From Flavobacteriales bacterium (GTDB taxonomy: Bacteria > Bacteroidota > Bacteroidia > Flavobacteriales_D > Cryomorphaceae), in assembly GCA_022448105.1 (NCBI GenBank), contig JAKVAV010000012.1:39962-96774 (forward strand): a DNA stretch of 56,813 nt. Direction: 5' to 3'. This document shows positions 18,983-28,845 of this stretch, one piece after another. Positions within the stretch are counted from its first letter, which is position 1; every line of letters starts with the position of its first letter. The notes beneath the pieces were generated by a model. The model worked only from the letters and a program-made list of their open reading frames with translations, was not told the DNA's origin and ran no database searches. The position numbers were made by a program, and so were the translations under genes.

Positions 18983-19484
18983 AATCTTTTTCGTAATTAT
19001 TCACCCACACTCCCCAGGCCGTGCTGTAGGGGTGTACTTTTTTCACTTCTTTTCCTTTTTGATCTATTACCTCAAAACCTCTATTTGTCCAATCAAAGAT
19101 CCCTCCAAATAGATTTTGGACATGGGTGAAACCCTCTTCCTCTAATACTTCACCTATGACCTCGCTTCTTTTTCCAACGGAACAATAAACTACGATGGGT
19201 GTATCTTTATCCACTTCTTCGAGTAAGGAAAAATCGGGATGCTCGTATCCTATACAAACAGCTCCTTTGAGATGACTCACTTCATACTCAGACACTTCCC
19301 TAGCATCTAAAAGCACCACCTTTTCGTTCTTCAACCTTTCACCTAAAACCTCGGAGGAAACAGTATCTAACTGATCTGAAAGAAGAGCATTAACCATAAT
19401 GTCAAAGCCGAATTTATTCTGAGCTTGTAAGGAAACCGAGAACACTAGAATTGAAGCAAAAAATGCAAATGTAAATCGATCCAT
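18969..19484 (-). CDS. Exported rhodanese-domain protein
   Basis: 171 residues from the ATG at 19484; a TTG four codons upstream is less likely. Signal peptide MDRFTFAFFASILVFSVSLQAQ, then one rhodanese domain (KVVLLDAREVSEYEVSHLKG) with the active-site Cys in VVYCSVGKRSEVIGEVL. Sulfur-transferring or thiol-sensing activity in the periplasm is expected. Translationally coupled to the TIGR04282 gene. Confidence 0.88.
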   Translation of the reverse strand: MDRFTFAFFASILVFSVSLQAQNKFGFDIMVNALLSDQLDTVSSEVLGERLKNEKVVLLDAREVSEYEVSHLKGAVCIGYEHPDFSLLEEVDKDTPIVVYCSVGKRSEVIGEVLEEEGFTHVQNLFGGIFDWTNRGFEVIDQKGKEVKKVHPYSTAWGVWVNNYEKDYGSK

Positions 19485-19590
19485 TTGTGAAGCCAAGGTA
19501 TGAAGAAATAGAACTCAAGAATGACTTTGACCTATCAAATAAGTTCCAAAATTCTTTTGATATAAAACCTAATATGATTGATCTTTGGGC

Positions 19591-20565
19591 ATGACCAAAA
19601 TCTCAGAGGTTGTTGAGATCATGAAGGATGCGGAATCGAAAGCGCTGCCAATAGTGAGAAAGTATTTGGCTCCACCAGAAAAGCTTTGGCAACCCGCTGA
19701 CTTTTTGCCTGTGACAACTGATCCAAAATTCCCCGACTCAGTTAGAGAGATTCAAGAGCTCTCTAAGGCCTTAGATTATGATTTATTTTCAGTTCTTATC
19801 GGAGACACCATCACCGAGGAAGCTCTTCCAACTTATCAAACATGGTTGATGCAAACTGAAGGATTTGACCAGCAAAATTCTAATACTTGGGCAACTTGGT
19901 TAAGAGGCTGGACAGCAGAAGAAAACCGACACGGGGACCTCCTAAACACTTATTTGTATCTATCTGGAAGGGTAGATATGTGGCAGTTCCAAGTTACCGT
20001 GCAGTATTTAATACAGGATGGTTTTTTTGTGGGAATGGAGCACAATCCTTACAAAAGTTTTGTTTACACCTCATTTCAGGAACTTGCCACTAATATTACA
20101 CACCGAAGAGTTGCAACCGCGTGCAAGGCTCAGGGAAATGCACCTTTGGCAAAAATATGTGCAACGATTGCATCTGACGAAAAACGGCATGCAAATGCGT
20201 ACATGGATTTTATCAACCTACTTTTTGAATATAATCCTTCGGATGTAATTATTGACTTTGCTGCCATGATGAAACACGGCATTCTTATGCCTGGCCACAT
20301 GATGCAAGAATTTGGCGAAGGGAAAGGAGATATCTTTAATCACTTCTCGAATTCTGCCGCACGACTGGAAATATACACTGGACGAGATTACGTAGTCATC
20401 TTAGAGAAACTACTCAAACGCTGGGACATCGAGCACAGAAGAGAGCTTAATGACGAAGGGCAGCGAGCTAGAGATTACCTTATGAAACTTCCTGGGAGGC
20501 TGGAGGCCGTAATTAAACGAAGTAAAGTCCCACAAGAACGGCACCGCTTTAAATGGCTGCATTAA
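19591..20565 (+). CDS. Acyl-ACP desaturase (soluble di-iron fatty acid desaturase)
   Basis: 324 residues from the ATG at 19591; a TTG two codons upstream is also in frame. The di-iron site motifs are present: AEENRHGDLLNTYLYL (first ExxH) and IASDEKRHANAYMDFI (second), together with the family sequence ATWLRGWTAEENRHG. It introduces a cis double bond into acyl-ACP using a ferredoxin electron donor; a 2Fe-2S ferredoxin and a reductase are encoded at 31.3-32.7 kb. Followed at 16-43 bases by a DtxR-type regulator. Confidence 0.93.
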   Translation: MTKISEVVEIMKDAESKALPIVRKYLAPPEKLWQPADFLPVTTDPKFPDSVREIQELSKALDYDLFSVLIGDTITEEALPTYQTWLMQTEGFDQQNSNTWATWLRGWTAEENRHGDLLNTYLYLSGRVDMWQFQVTVQYLIQDGFFVGMEHNPYKSFVYTSFQELATNITHRRVATACKAQGNAPLAKICATIASDEKRHANAYMDFINLLFEYNPSDVIIDFAAMMKHGILMPGHMMQEFGEGKGDIFNHFSNSAARLEIYTGRDYVVILEKLLKRWDIEHRRELNDEGQRARDYLMKLPGRLEAVIKRSKVPQERHRFKWLH

Positions 20566-20576
20566 GCTATCAAAAT

Positions 20577-20584
20577 TATCTTTG
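20577..20584 (+). promoter_or_regulatory. Possible -7 box TATCTTTG before the DtxR-type gene
   Basis: Exact TAnnTTTG match in the 3' flank of the desaturase gene. If used, transcription would begin after the TTG at 20582 and favour the in-frame TTG at 20609 as the start of the regulator. No good -33 element was seen. Confidence 0.3.
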
Positions 20585-20608
20585 ATCCATTCCTTTGAAA
20601 TCTCAACT

Positions 20609-21283
20609 TTGAAGAAGAGCGCCTCATCCACCGAAGAAAACTACTTAAAATCGCTGTTTTTATTGGCTGATCAAAACCACGAAGTGAGTGTTTCTGATTT
20701 GAGCGAAGCACTCAGCGTGAGCAATCCTACAGCGAATAGCATGGTCAAAAGACTCAGCGAGAAAGGTTGGGTAGAGTATCGCAAGTATAAACCAATAAGA
20801 GTTACCCAAAAAGGTCTTCATATAGCTGCTTCCATAATTAGAAAACATCGCCTTACAGAAATGTATCTGGTCGAAAAAATGAGCTTTGGCTGGGAAGAGG
20901 TGCACGATATCGCCGAACAAATGGAGCATATTGAATCGGAACAATTCTTTGACAGAATGGATGAGATTTTGGGATCTCCAGTGACAGATCCTCATGGATC
21001 CCCTATACCAGACAGAGAGGGACGAATTCATGTAAATAATTACAAACCACTTTCATCAATGAAAGAGGGTCAAAGAGTCATGATAAAAGGACTGAACGAC
21101 AGCTCCAAAGAATTTTTGGAGTATCTCAATGAAAAGAGAATCGAATTGGGGAGTATGCTGAAGATTATAAAAGTGGACTCATTTGATAAAACAATGCTAG
21201 TGCAAATGAAGAACGGAGTGCAGCTAATTTTAGGATCTGAGGCTTGCACCCGACTCTTGGTTGCACCGTTTTCTCCTAAGTAA
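20609..21283 (+). CDS. Metal-dependent DtxR/MntR-family transcriptional regulator
   Basis: About 224 residues. No ATG exists near the N-terminus; TTG codons at 20582 and 20609 are in frame, and the family normally begins just before SSTEENYLKSLFLL, so 20609 is preferred. A winged helix (VSVSDLSEALSVSNPTANSM, VKRLSEKGWVEYRKYKPIRV) is followed by the metal-binding/dimerisation domain (IIRKHRLTEMYLVEKMSFGW, HDIAEQMEHIESEQFFDRMD) and a C-terminal FeoA-like SH3 domain. Such proteins repress iron or manganese genes when metal is bound. Direct targets are not visible here. Confidence 0.92.
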   Translation: MKKSASSTEENYLKSLFLLADQNHEVSVSDLSEALSVSNPTANSMVKRLSEKGWVEYRKYKPIRVTQKGLHIAASIIRKHRLTEMYLVEKMSFGWEEVHDIAEQMEHIESEQFFDRMDEILGSPVTDPHGSPIPDREGRIHVNNYKPLSSMKEGQRVMIKGLNDSSKEFLEYLNEKRIELGSMLKIIKVDSFDKTMLVQMKNGVQLILGSEACTRLLVAPFSPK

Positions 21284-21552
21284 TCTTCACCACTAAGATC
21301 TCATTCCAGGTGACTGTAATTTCTATAAATTGAGCTACCCATTGCATATTGCCTTAATAAATACTATTGACATATTTCCTCACTATGCCTCAGCATATTC
21401 TCGTTCTGGTAGATCAATAAAGTCTATTATGAGGTAGCCTCTGGGAAAGATGAAGTTAGGCAACCAACTGCTGATGGCAGATAACGCACCGTAAGTAATT
21501 GCATCTATTCTAGCACTCAAGGCCTGAGTCGAATTGACCTGGTGAGGGTGTT
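21284..21552. other. Intergenic segment upstream of the IS remnant, no gene seen
   Basis: 269 bases between the regulator and the transposase remnant. No orfA-like sequence of the element survives here. The minus-strand frame at 21383-21577 shows no recognisable domain. Confidence 0.5.
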
Positions 21553-22370
21553 TGATTTCGCTCAACGAACACCGCAAGATGATTTCATTGAGTGATGGCC
21601 TCTTTAATAGCTCTCACCAGTGCAGGATGCCAAACGCACACCGCAGCGGAATTTACTGGAAGGCTGCATCAGTAAGTGAAGAGGACTTTTACACTATACG
21701 CCTAATGGATGAAGTGTATCTGGAATACCCACGCGGGGAACTTGGCGATACAAAGCTGATCTTCTGCAAGAAGGTATGCACATCGGTAGATTTATGGCCA
21801 GTTCATCGATGCACATCATGGGGATAAAAGCAATGTATTGCCACAGGAAAACAACCGTTTGTGATCCAGCAAAATATAAATTTCCTTATCGACGGCGCGA
21901 ATTAAAAATTACATGCTCCAATTAGGTTTGGGAGCTCGACAACAGCTACATCCCGATGCGAAATGAGTTCATATACCTCTTCGCCATCATTGATGTTTAC
22001 AGCAGGTGCATTTCGGGTTCGAGTAGAGCAAATTCCAAGGAGGCAGACTCTTTAGTAAACGCGCTCAAAGAGGCCATAGGCAGGTTTGGTAAGCATGAAA
22101 TCATCAATTCGGATCAAGGCCGTCAATTCACAAGCGATCAATATGTCTCTTACCTGAGAGGACTGGAGACCGTCTGCATTTCTATGGACGGAAAAAGTAG
22201 AGCTACGGATAATGAACACATCGAACGCTTTTTCTGTACCTTCAACTTCGAGAAGCTATATCACCTTGTACCTTTTGACAGACTGGAGCTCTGCTCGTGT
22301 CGTCAAGGGTTTTATCGACTTCTACAATCCTCGAAGAACAGATCCAATGATTGGAGAGTCGCGCCAATGA
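21553..22370 (+). pseudogene. Decayed IS3-family transposase orfB (DDE integrase core)
   Basis: The frame starts with ISLNEHRKMISLSD and SSHQCRMPNAHRSGIYWKAA, matching the orfB start at the right edge of the window (IPLNERRKMISLSD, SHQCRMLN). A frameshift near 21732 breaks it. In the corrected frame the reading continues (TRGTWRYKADLLQEGMHIGR, MGIKAMYCHRKTTVCDPAKY) with an internal TAG at 21923-21925, then the DDE core AIIDVYSRCISGSSRANSKE, IINSDQGRQFTSDQYVS and RATDNEHIERFFCTFNFEKL. A second frameshift near 22290 separates the tail (GFIDFYNPRRTDPMIGESRQ, stop at 22368). OrfA is missing. The element is dead. Confidence 0.85.
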
Positions 22371-22508
22371 AGCGCTAAAAAGAAACCACATGATTAATCA
22401 ATAAAAAACAAAAGTTATGAGTCTCCTAGGCACCCAGTCAGCAATATTTACACCTTTACTTTGGTTGAAATCTGTCCTCAGGATGGAGGAATTGTAGTAC
22501 CGACTCAC

Positions 22509-23015
22509 TCAAGCCTTTCTCTTAAACGACCAAGTGACAAAAAACTTGGCAACTTCATCACCGTCTTCGTTTGCACCCTTAGCAACCATCGTCAGAGTAT
22601 CAGAATCGCCAACATCAAGTGAATCAATTATTCCAAAGAGCTCAACCCCCTGACTACATTCAAAAGTTATCTTCTGATCGGCTTTCTTGTAGTACTCAGC
22701 ACGAAAACCAACAACCAGCATACTAAACTTGCCTTTACCTGCTTGCGCCAGCTGACAAAGAGCACCTGTGGAAAGCTCGGCTGCTCCAGCCATAGCCGCA
22801 AAATAGATGGATTTAAACGGATTCTGAGTGCGCCATTTAAAAGGGATCGAGACTTGGCATCTTTCAATGTTAAGCGTCTCTATTCTCAAGCTCCAAAAAA
22901 GAGCGGACGGCAAGGCTTTGCCCAAGCCCAACTTAAAAAGGAAAGGATGAGTAGCTTTTCGAATATATTCTCGGGCCTTTGCATTAAGTGACGGCGCAGT
23001 TACCTCTACTTCCAT
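22509..23015 (-). CDS. DUF4442 hotdog-fold thioesterase-like protein
   Basis: 168 residues. The sequence VSIPFKWRTQNPFKSIYFAA followed by MAGAAELSTGAL is the DUF4442 (PaaI-thioesterase-like) core, with the central helix carrying the acidic residue. It likely hydrolyses or binds acyl-CoA thioesters in the cytosol. It lies 60 bases downstream of acetyl-CoA synthetase on the same strand and may be co-expressed with it. Confidence 0.85.
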   Translation of the reverse strand: MEVEVTAPSLNAKAREYIRKATHPFLFKLGLGKALPSALFWSLRIETLNIERCQVSIPFKWRTQNPFKSIYFAAMAGAAELSTGALCQLAQAGKGKFSMLVVGFRAEYYKKADQKITFECSQGVELFGIIDSLDVGDSDTLTMVAKGANEDGDEVAKFFVTWSFKRKA

Positions 23016-23075
23016 AAATCAAATAAATGAAAACTAAAGATAAGTTATTCCATCTTTTAATTCGGTAGTCTCGGA

Positions 23076-24977
23076 CTATATCGCCCCTTCTTTGATCTCT
23101 TCTACCACTTCTGGATCCAGTAAAGTAGAGGTATCTCCGAGGCTAGTTGTATCTCCTTCGGCGACCTTCCGGAGAATACGGCGCATAATCTTCCCACTTC
23201 GCGTTTTAGGAAGTCCACTTACAAACTGAATCTTATCCGGCTTGGCAATTTTTCCAATCTCGGCTACCACAGTTTCCACTATTTCAGCACGAAGCTTTTC
23301 TGGGTTTTCAGGAGGTACCTTAGTGATTACATAGGCATAAATTCCTTGACCCTTAATGTCGTGGGGATATCCAACGACTGCACTTTCCGCAACCAGATGA
23401 TCATTGGCATTGATGGCATTCTCAATCTCAGCTGTTCCAAATCGGTGGCCAGAAACATTGATTACATCATCTACCCTGCCGATGATTCGGTACATACCGT
23501 CTTCATCTCTTCGGGCACCATCTCCTGTGAAGTAATAACCTTTGTAATAAGAGAAATAGGTATTCTTACATCGCTCATGGTCGCCGTAAGTTGTACGAAG
23601 CATACTTGGCCAAGGATGCTTTATAGCCAGGTAGCCTTCTTCGCCATTTCCTTCAATTTCATTGCCTTCTTGATCTAAAAGTGCTGGTTGAATACCGGGA
23701 AGTGGATATCCGGCATGGGTCGGCTTCATAGGGCTGTGATTGCCAAGTCCAGAAATCATGATCCCACCTGTTTCTGTTTGCCACCAGGTGTCTACAATAG
23801 GGCATTTCTCTTTCCCAATATGAATATGATACCACTCCCACGCTTCCTGATTGATTGGTTCTCCAACCGTCCCTAGCACTTTCAAGCTGTAGAGTCCATA
23901 ACTTAAAACATGATCATCCCCATGCGCCATAAGCGCCCTTATGGCAGTCGGCGCAGTGTAAAACTGATTTACTCCATGCTTATCACAAACCTGCCAGAAT
24001 CTGCCGGGCCCTGGGTAAGTCGGCACCCCTTCAAACATCACTGTTGTTGTTCCATTCAAAAGTGGCCCGTAGATAATGTAAGTATGTCCGGTGATCCAAC
24101 CTACATCTGCGGTACACCAATAAATGTCGCTTTCATCTGGTTGAAATACGTTTGCGAAACTGTAGCCAGCATAGACCATGTATCCGCCGCAAGTGTGCAC
24201 TACTCCCTTGGGTTTGCCTGTACTTCCAGAAGTATAAAGAATAAAGAGCATATCCTCAGAATCCATTGGTACTGGATGACAATCTGAATCCACCTTCTCT
24301 AGCTCATCGTGAAGCCAGAAGTCTCTCCCCTCTTGCATGTGAACCGCCCATCGCGTTCTCTCCACGACAATAACAGATTCCACAGATGAACATTCTTTGA
24401 GCGCTTCGTTCACAACGGCCTTGACCGGAATCTCTTTTGTCCCTCGGTAAAGACCATCGGCGGTGATGACCATTTTACAGGATGAGTCATTGATACGATC
24501 AGCCAAAGCGCTGGCAGAGAATCCGGCAAATACTACTGAGTGGACTGCCCCGATTCGCGCACAAGCCAAAACAGCGATCGTCAACTCTGGAATCATTGGC
24601 ATGTAAAATGCTATGCGGTCGCCTTTCGTTATACCTTTTGATTTCAAGACATTGGCAAACATGCAAACCTTCTCGTGCAACTCTCGGTAGGTGTAGCGAA
24701 TGAATCTCTCTTTCGGATCGTTTGGCTCCCAGATCAGGGCTAATTTGTTTCCACGATTTTCGAGATGGCGATCCAGGCAATTCTCAGTAATGTTCAATTG
24801 TCCTTTTAGGAACCACTTTACTGAAGGAGTTTCAAAATCCCATTCTAAAGTCGTGTCCCATTTTTTTTGCCATAAATAATGATTCGCGATATCAGACCAA
24901 AACTCTTCTGGTTGTTCAATACTTCTGGCGTAGGTGGCTTTATAGTCTTCAAAGCTCTTAACCTGAAAATTCATCAT
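23076..24977 (-). CDS. acs: Acetyl-CoA synthetase (AMP-forming)
   Basis: 633 residues, slightly under the usual 650. ANL-superfamily motifs are in order: phosphate-binding LYTSGSTGKPKGVVHTCGGY, GEPINQEAWEWYH, the TWWQTETGG acetate/ATP site, YYFTGDGARRDEDGMYRIIG, RVDDVINVSGHRFGTAEIE and the C-terminal catalytic Lys motif LPKTRSGKIMRRILRK. It makes acetyl-CoA from acetate, CoA and ATP. A second Met is available at residue 2. It follows the acetate symporter genes on the same strand, forming an acetate uptake and activation block. Confidence 0.97.
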   Translation of the reverse strand: MMNFQVKSFEDYKATYARSIEQPEEFWSDIANHYLWQKKWDTTLEWDFETPSVKWFLKGQLNITENCLDRHLENRGNKLALIWEPNDPKERFIRYTYRELHEKVCMFANVLKSKGITKGDRIAFYMPMIPELTIAVLACARIGAVHSVVFAGFSASALADRINDSSCKMVITADGLYRGTKEIPVKAVVNEALKECSSVESVIVVERTRWAVHMQEGRDFWLHDELEKVDSDCHPVPMDSEDMLFILYTSGSTGKPKGVVHTCGGYMVYAGYSFANVFQPDESDIYWCTADVGWITGHTYIIYGPLLNGTTTVMFEGVPTYPGPGRFWQVCDKHGVNQFYTAPTAIRALMAHGDDHVLSYGLYSLKVLGTVGEPINQEAWEWYHIHIGKEKCPIVDTWWQTETGGIMISGLGNHSPMKPTHAGYPLPGIQPALLDQEGNEIEGNGEEGYLAIKHPWPSMLRTTYGDHERCKNTYFSYYKGYYFTGDGARRDEDGMYRIIGRVDDVINVSGHRFGTAEIENAINANDHLVAESAVVGYPHDIKGQGIYAYVITKVPPENPEKLRAEIVETVVAEIGKIAKPDKIQFVSGLPKTRSGKIMRRILRKVAEGDTTSLGDTSTLLDPEVVEEIKEGAI

Positions 24978-25139
24978 AAATAGATGCTTTAGTTCTTTGG
25001 CTACTTAATTAATGATCATAATGTGGACGGTCAAGATATGATTATAGCCTCAATATTCCGCGTCTAATAACCAGATAGCAATTTAAAATGTAAAGATAGA
25101 TTTGGGGTTTTTAAGTTTTATTTACCTTAAAAAAGGTGA

Positions 25140-26909
25140 CTAATGTATATGCACCTCAGGTTCTCCTATGGGAATACGAATATTCTCAACCAATTCCTGA
25201 ACCTTTTCTGGAGCAGGTTTGGTAAACGATTTCACCAAGAAGGCTGTAGCGAAGTTTAAGAGCATACCGATGGTACCAAAACCTTCAGGTGAAATCCCAA
25301 ACCAATATTTTTCTGGTCCTCCACCACCCATAAATCCAAATTTAAACTTCAGAATGTAAAATATTGTGGAGCCCAATCCAACCAACATACCCGCTATAGC
25401 TCCTTCTTTATTCATCGACTTACTGAAGATCCCCAGAGTAATAGCCGGAAAGAAGGAAGCTGCTGCTAAACCAAAAGCTAAAGCAACGACAGCTGCAACA
25501 TAGTCTGGGGGATGAATCCCGAAATACCCAGCCACAGTTACCGCAATGAAAGCGGAGCACCTCGCAGCGAATAATTCCCCTCTTTCTGAGATATCAGGCA
25601 TCAATTGTTTCTTGAAAAGATCGTGAGAAATGGAAGTCGAAATCACCAGTAAAAGACCTGCCGCTGTTGAAAGAGCCGCTGCAAGACCTCCCGCTGCAAC
25701 GAGAGCAATGACCCAAGGAGGGAGATTGGCAATTTCTGGATTGGCAAGGACCATAATGTCCTTGTCGACGAAAAGCTCATTTTCTGAATTCATATTGGGG
25801 TTAGCAACGATTCTATTCCCATAAGGGCCAAGACCTTTAGCAAAAACAGGTGATTTTCCCTCTACAGCAGCTCCAGGACGGTATTGAACTTTACCATCAC
25901 CGTTTTTATCCGTCCACGCGAGAAGCTCAGTTTCCTCCCAATTCCCTACCCATTCTGGCAATTCGGTATACTGAGTCCCTTCTACTGTTTCGATCAAGTT
26001 TACTCTGGAAAAAACAGAAACTGCAGGTGCTGCAGTATATAAGATCGCAATGAAGAGAAGAGCATAACCCGCAGATTTTCTGGCGTCGCTTACTTTTGGG
26101 ACAGTAAAGAATCTAACGATCACGTGAGGAAGACCTGCAGTGCCTAGCATAAGAGCGGCGGTGATAAAAAACATGTCACCAGTAGACTTCGTTCCTTTTG
26201 TGTACTCCGCAAAACCGAGCTCGTTGTGAAGATCATTAAGTTTATTCAAAAGTGGAGTTCCGTCCTCGAGTGAACCTCCAAATCCTAATTGTGGGATGAT
26301 ATTATCCGTCATTAAAATGGAAATGAAGATTGCCGGAACCATGAAGGCGAAAATCAACACGCAATATTGTACAACCTGCGTATAAGTAATCCCTTTCATC
26401 CCGCCGAGAACCGCATAAATCAATACGATCACCATTCCAATTATTACACCTGTGGTTACATCCACTTCGAGGAATCTTGAAAACACGACTCCAACTCCAC
26501 GCATCTGACCTGCTACGTAGGTAAAAGAGACAAAAAGTGCACAAAAGATGGCAACAGTACGTGCAGTATTTGAGTAGTAACGATCACCTATAAAATCAGG
26601 AACAGTAAACTTTCCAAATTTCCTGAGATAGGGTGCTAGGAGAAGAGCGAGTAGAACGTATCCTCCTGTCCACCCCATGAGGTAAACCGACCCATCATAT
26701 CCCTGAAAGGAGATAATTCCCGCCATGGAAATAAATGAGGCGGCACTCATCCAGTCCGCGGCCGTAGCCAACCCATTGGCCAAAGGTGAAACACCTCCTC
26801 CAGCTATGTAGAACTCTTTTGTAGATGCAGCGCGACTCCATATCGCAATTCCCACATAAATGGAGAAAGTAATACCGACAAGTGTGTATGTCCATATTTG
26901 AATGTCCAT
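25140..26909 (-). CDS. Sodium:solute symporter, acetate permease-like (ActP/SSS family)
   Basis: 589 residues with about 13 hydrophobic segments. Diagnostic SSS motifs include [60 protein letters not shown] and [20 protein letters not shown]. An extramembrane insertion (about residues 215-245 and 315-385) is as in ActP-like proteins with a DUF4212 partner. Substrate acetate or a related short monocarboxylate is inferred from the downstream acs. Located 19 bases after its small subunit. Confidence 0.92.
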   Translation of the reverse strand: MDIQIWTYTLVGITFSIYVGIAIWSRAASTKEFYIAGGGVSPLANGLATAADWMSAASFISMAGIISFQGYDGSVYLMGWTGGYVLLALLLAPYLRKFGKFTVPDFIGDRYYSNTARTVAIFCALFVSFTYVAGQMRGVGVVFSRFLEVDVTTGVIIGMVIVLIYAVLGGMKGITYTQVVQYCVLIFAFMVPAIFISILMTDNIIPQLGFGGSLEDGTPLLNKLNDLHNELGFAEYTKGTKSTGDMFFITAALMLGTAGLPHVIVRFFTVPKVSDARKSAGYALLFIAILYTAAPAVSVFSRVNLIETVEGTQYTELPEWVGNWEETELLAWTDKNGDGKVQYRPGAAVEGKSPVFAKGLGPYGNRIVANPNMNSENELFVDKDIMVLANPEIANLPPWVIALVAAGGLAAALSTAAGLLLVISTSISHDLFKKQLMPDISERGELFAARCSAFIAVTVAGYFGIHPPDYVAAVVALAFGLAAASFFPAITLGIFSKSMNKEGAIAGMLVGLGSTIFYILKFKFGFMGGGGPEKYWFGISPEGFGTIGMLLNFATAFLVKSFTKPAPEKVQELVENIRIPIGEPEVHIH

Positions 26910-26928
26910 TAAATTTTTCGATCAAAGT

Positions 26929-27204
26929 TTAAAACTCACCTTTTTCTCGAAAGCCGTACTTTCTATCCAAATGATTCATCCGAAGCACGTAAATAAAAAT
27001 AAGAACGACAAATACAATAATTGAACCCTGTTGGGCAAACCAAAACCCTAATGGAAAACCAGCCAGTTTTATTGTATTTAATTGGTCAACCAAGAGAATC
27101 CCAAACCCGAAAGAGACAAGGCACCAAATGGAGAGTAAAATGAATAGCAGCCTCAGATTTTCTTTCCAATACTTTCGGTGCTTTGGGTGATCAACTTTTT
27201 CCAT
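26929..27204 (-). CDS. DUF4212 sodium/substrate symporter small subunit
   Basis: 91 residues with two hydrophobic segments (LRLLFILLSIWCLVSFGFGI and GFWFAQQGSIIVFVVLIFIY) and a short charged tail (YVLRMNHLDRKYGF). This layout is the DUF4212/TIGR03647 family always found upstream of SSS-type acetate or solute symporters. It presumably supports assembly or function of the transporter encoded immediately downstream. Confidence 0.93.
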   Translation of the reverse strand: MEKVDHPKHRKYWKENLRLLFILLSIWCLVSFGFGILLVDQLNTIKLAGFPLGFWFAQQGSIIVFVVLIFIYVLRMNHLDRKYGFREKGEF

Positions 27205-27417
27205 GAGCGCATATTAAGCAGTTAAAGCGTAGTCCAATAAGTTTGATTTTTAGCTAATGTACAGGGTGGACTTCAAAGTATAAGCTATCGTGAAAGGTTT
27301 CATCGAAGTAAACGATTTTTAATTTTTTTTCACGGTGATGTAGAAATATTCTCAGCTTTGCAAAGCAGCCGTTGCAATAGCAGCACCCGAATGGTAGAAC
27401 TATTTGGACAATTAAAA

Positions 27418-27425
27418 TACATTTG
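27418..27425 (+). promoter_or_regulatory. -7 box TACATTTG upstream of the PAS-domain gene
   Basis: Exact TAnnTTTG match 44 bases before the ATG at 27469, in the divergent intergenic region. A TTTG at 27402-27405 is closer than the usual spacing, so the -33 element is uncertain. Confidence 0.45.
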
Positions 27426-27468
27426 TGTGCCTACCCAATTCAACCAAGACACATAAACATTCAATACC

Positions 27469-28845
27469 ATGACGAAGGATAGCTCATCCAACAGGTTTAA
27501 AATTGAACTTGTCAAAGCCACATTCAGTGAATCGGTCATTCCGATGTTCTGGTGCGACAAAGAGAAATTTCTAATGTTTAATGAATCATTCGTAGCAATA
27601 ACCGGTTATACCGATGAAGAGCTTCACAAAATCGGTTTTAATGACCTCAGCGATGCTAAAAATTGCTTCAGCAGTATCGAGGAGATTCATTCTACCTCTC
27701 ATGGGCGTGAGGTAGGAATAGTAACATGGCAACTCATCAGAAAAGATGGGAAAAAGGATGTTCTCGAACTTCGATTAACGCGAGTTCTAACCCAAAAGGA
27801 GAATAATTTCTACTACGGTGTTTTGAGGCAAATGAGTGAAGCAAAGGTTGATCAGGAAATTTTCTCAGACGTCATTTCCAAATTACAAGATTCTCTTTCA
27901 GCCTCTAATCAAGGGGTTTGGGAATGGTATGGATCAATGGATCAAGCGACTCTTTTTGATTCACACATTGGACTATCAGATAGACAAATGCAAATAGTAG
28001 ATTTTGATACTGATCTCTTTTTGGGCAAAGTACACCCAGTGGATCGACCGAGAGTAAGGATAAACTGGGAACAGATGACAAAGAGCTTAGATGACCATTA
28101 TCAGGATGAATATCGCATCATGAGCAAAGCTCAAAAGTATATTTGGGTCAGATCTGAAGGGAAAGTTATGGAGCGGAATAAAGACGGGGAACCATTACGA
28201 ATCTCTGGCATAGTTAAAGATATTAATGAACAAAAAGAAACCCAAAGACAAATTCAAGCACAAACCCAAAAGCTAATCGATTACGCATTCATGAATTCTC
28301 ACTTATTGCGGGGGCCGGCATCTTCTATTCTTGGCCTAGTTGATCTTCTCGCAGATGAGTGCGAGAGCGAAAACTTAATTAGGCTGCGAGAAGCAGCACA
28401 GAAGCTAGACCAGAGAATTCATGAGATCAATAGAATGATTGAGTCTAAGGAAGATACAAATGGGGTGATTAACGCTCATGTTCGAAGAGTAAGCCTTATT
28501 TCAAAAGACAGTTTACAAAGTCTCATTCTTAAAAATACAATTGAGGAGATTTCGCTAAAAATGAAGTTTGATCTTAGCGAGGATCTTGAGGAGTTCACCT
28601 CCAATCCGCTTGAAGATGATCATGCCGAAATTGTGATTCTGGACGACGACTCCTGCCCAGACATATGGAATTTTCTGTCGAAATTTGAAGAAGCTCATCC
28701 CCATATACCTATTTATTTGCTTGGTTCTAGATTTGATGTTGATATGATTAACAGACTAAATTCAGATACCGCTGTCCACGGAATCATTCTCAAGTCAGAA
28801 GATCAAAGAGGGCTTCTAGAATTTCTAAAATCGCTCAATGTTTAA
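27469..28845 (+). CDS. PAS-PAS-HisKA-like protein with degenerate receiver-like C-terminus, no ATPase domain
   Basis: 458 residues, cytosolic. A first PAS domain (about 10-122; SVIPMFWCDKEKFLMFNESF, ITGYTDEEL) and a second (about 145-258, ending ISGIVKDINEQKE) are followed by a HisKA-like dimerisation helix with an H-box (MNSHLLRGPASSILGLVDLL). No N, G1 or G2 boxes of a HATPase domain follow. Instead about 120 residues resemble a receiver fold: AEIVILDDDSCPDIW (Asp in the phospho-acceptor place), IPIYLLGSRFDV, and GIILKSEDQ (Lys in its usual place). The N-terminal acidic pair looks incomplete. Probably a phosphotransfer or scaffold protein. Its stop overlaps the next gene by 8 bases. Confidence 0.75.
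   Translation: MTKDSSSNRFKIELVKATFSESVIPMFWCDKEKFLMFNESFVAITGYTDEELHKIGFNDLSDAKNCFSSIEEIHSTSHGREVGIVTWQLIRKDGKKDVLELRLTRVLTQKENNFYYGVLRQMSEAKVDQEIFSDVISKLQDSLSASNQGVWEWYGSMDQATLFDSHIGLSDRQMQIVDFDTDLFLGKVHPVDRPRVRINWEQMTKSLDDHYQDEYRIMSKAQKYIWVRSEGKVMERNKDGEPLRISGIVKDINEQKETQRQIQAQTQKLIDYAFMNSHLLRGPASSILGLVDLLADECESENLIRLREAAQKLDQRIHEINRMIESKEDTNGVINAHVRRVSLISKDSLQSLILKNTIEEISLKMKFDLSEDLEEFTSNPLEDDHAEIVILDDDSCPDIWNFLSKFEEAHPHIPIYLLGSRFDVDMINRLNSDTAVHGIILKSEDQRGLLEFLKSLNV

Noticed and set aside
18371-19484. Arsenic-resistance or arsenosugar operon
   Set aside because: Only the TIGR04282 transferase and a rhodanese are present; no arsenic methyltransferase, radical SAM ArsS or reductase nearby.
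21383-21577. 64-codon minus-strand frame upstream of the IS remnant
   Set aside because: I tried reading it as another transposase piece but no family motif is convincing.
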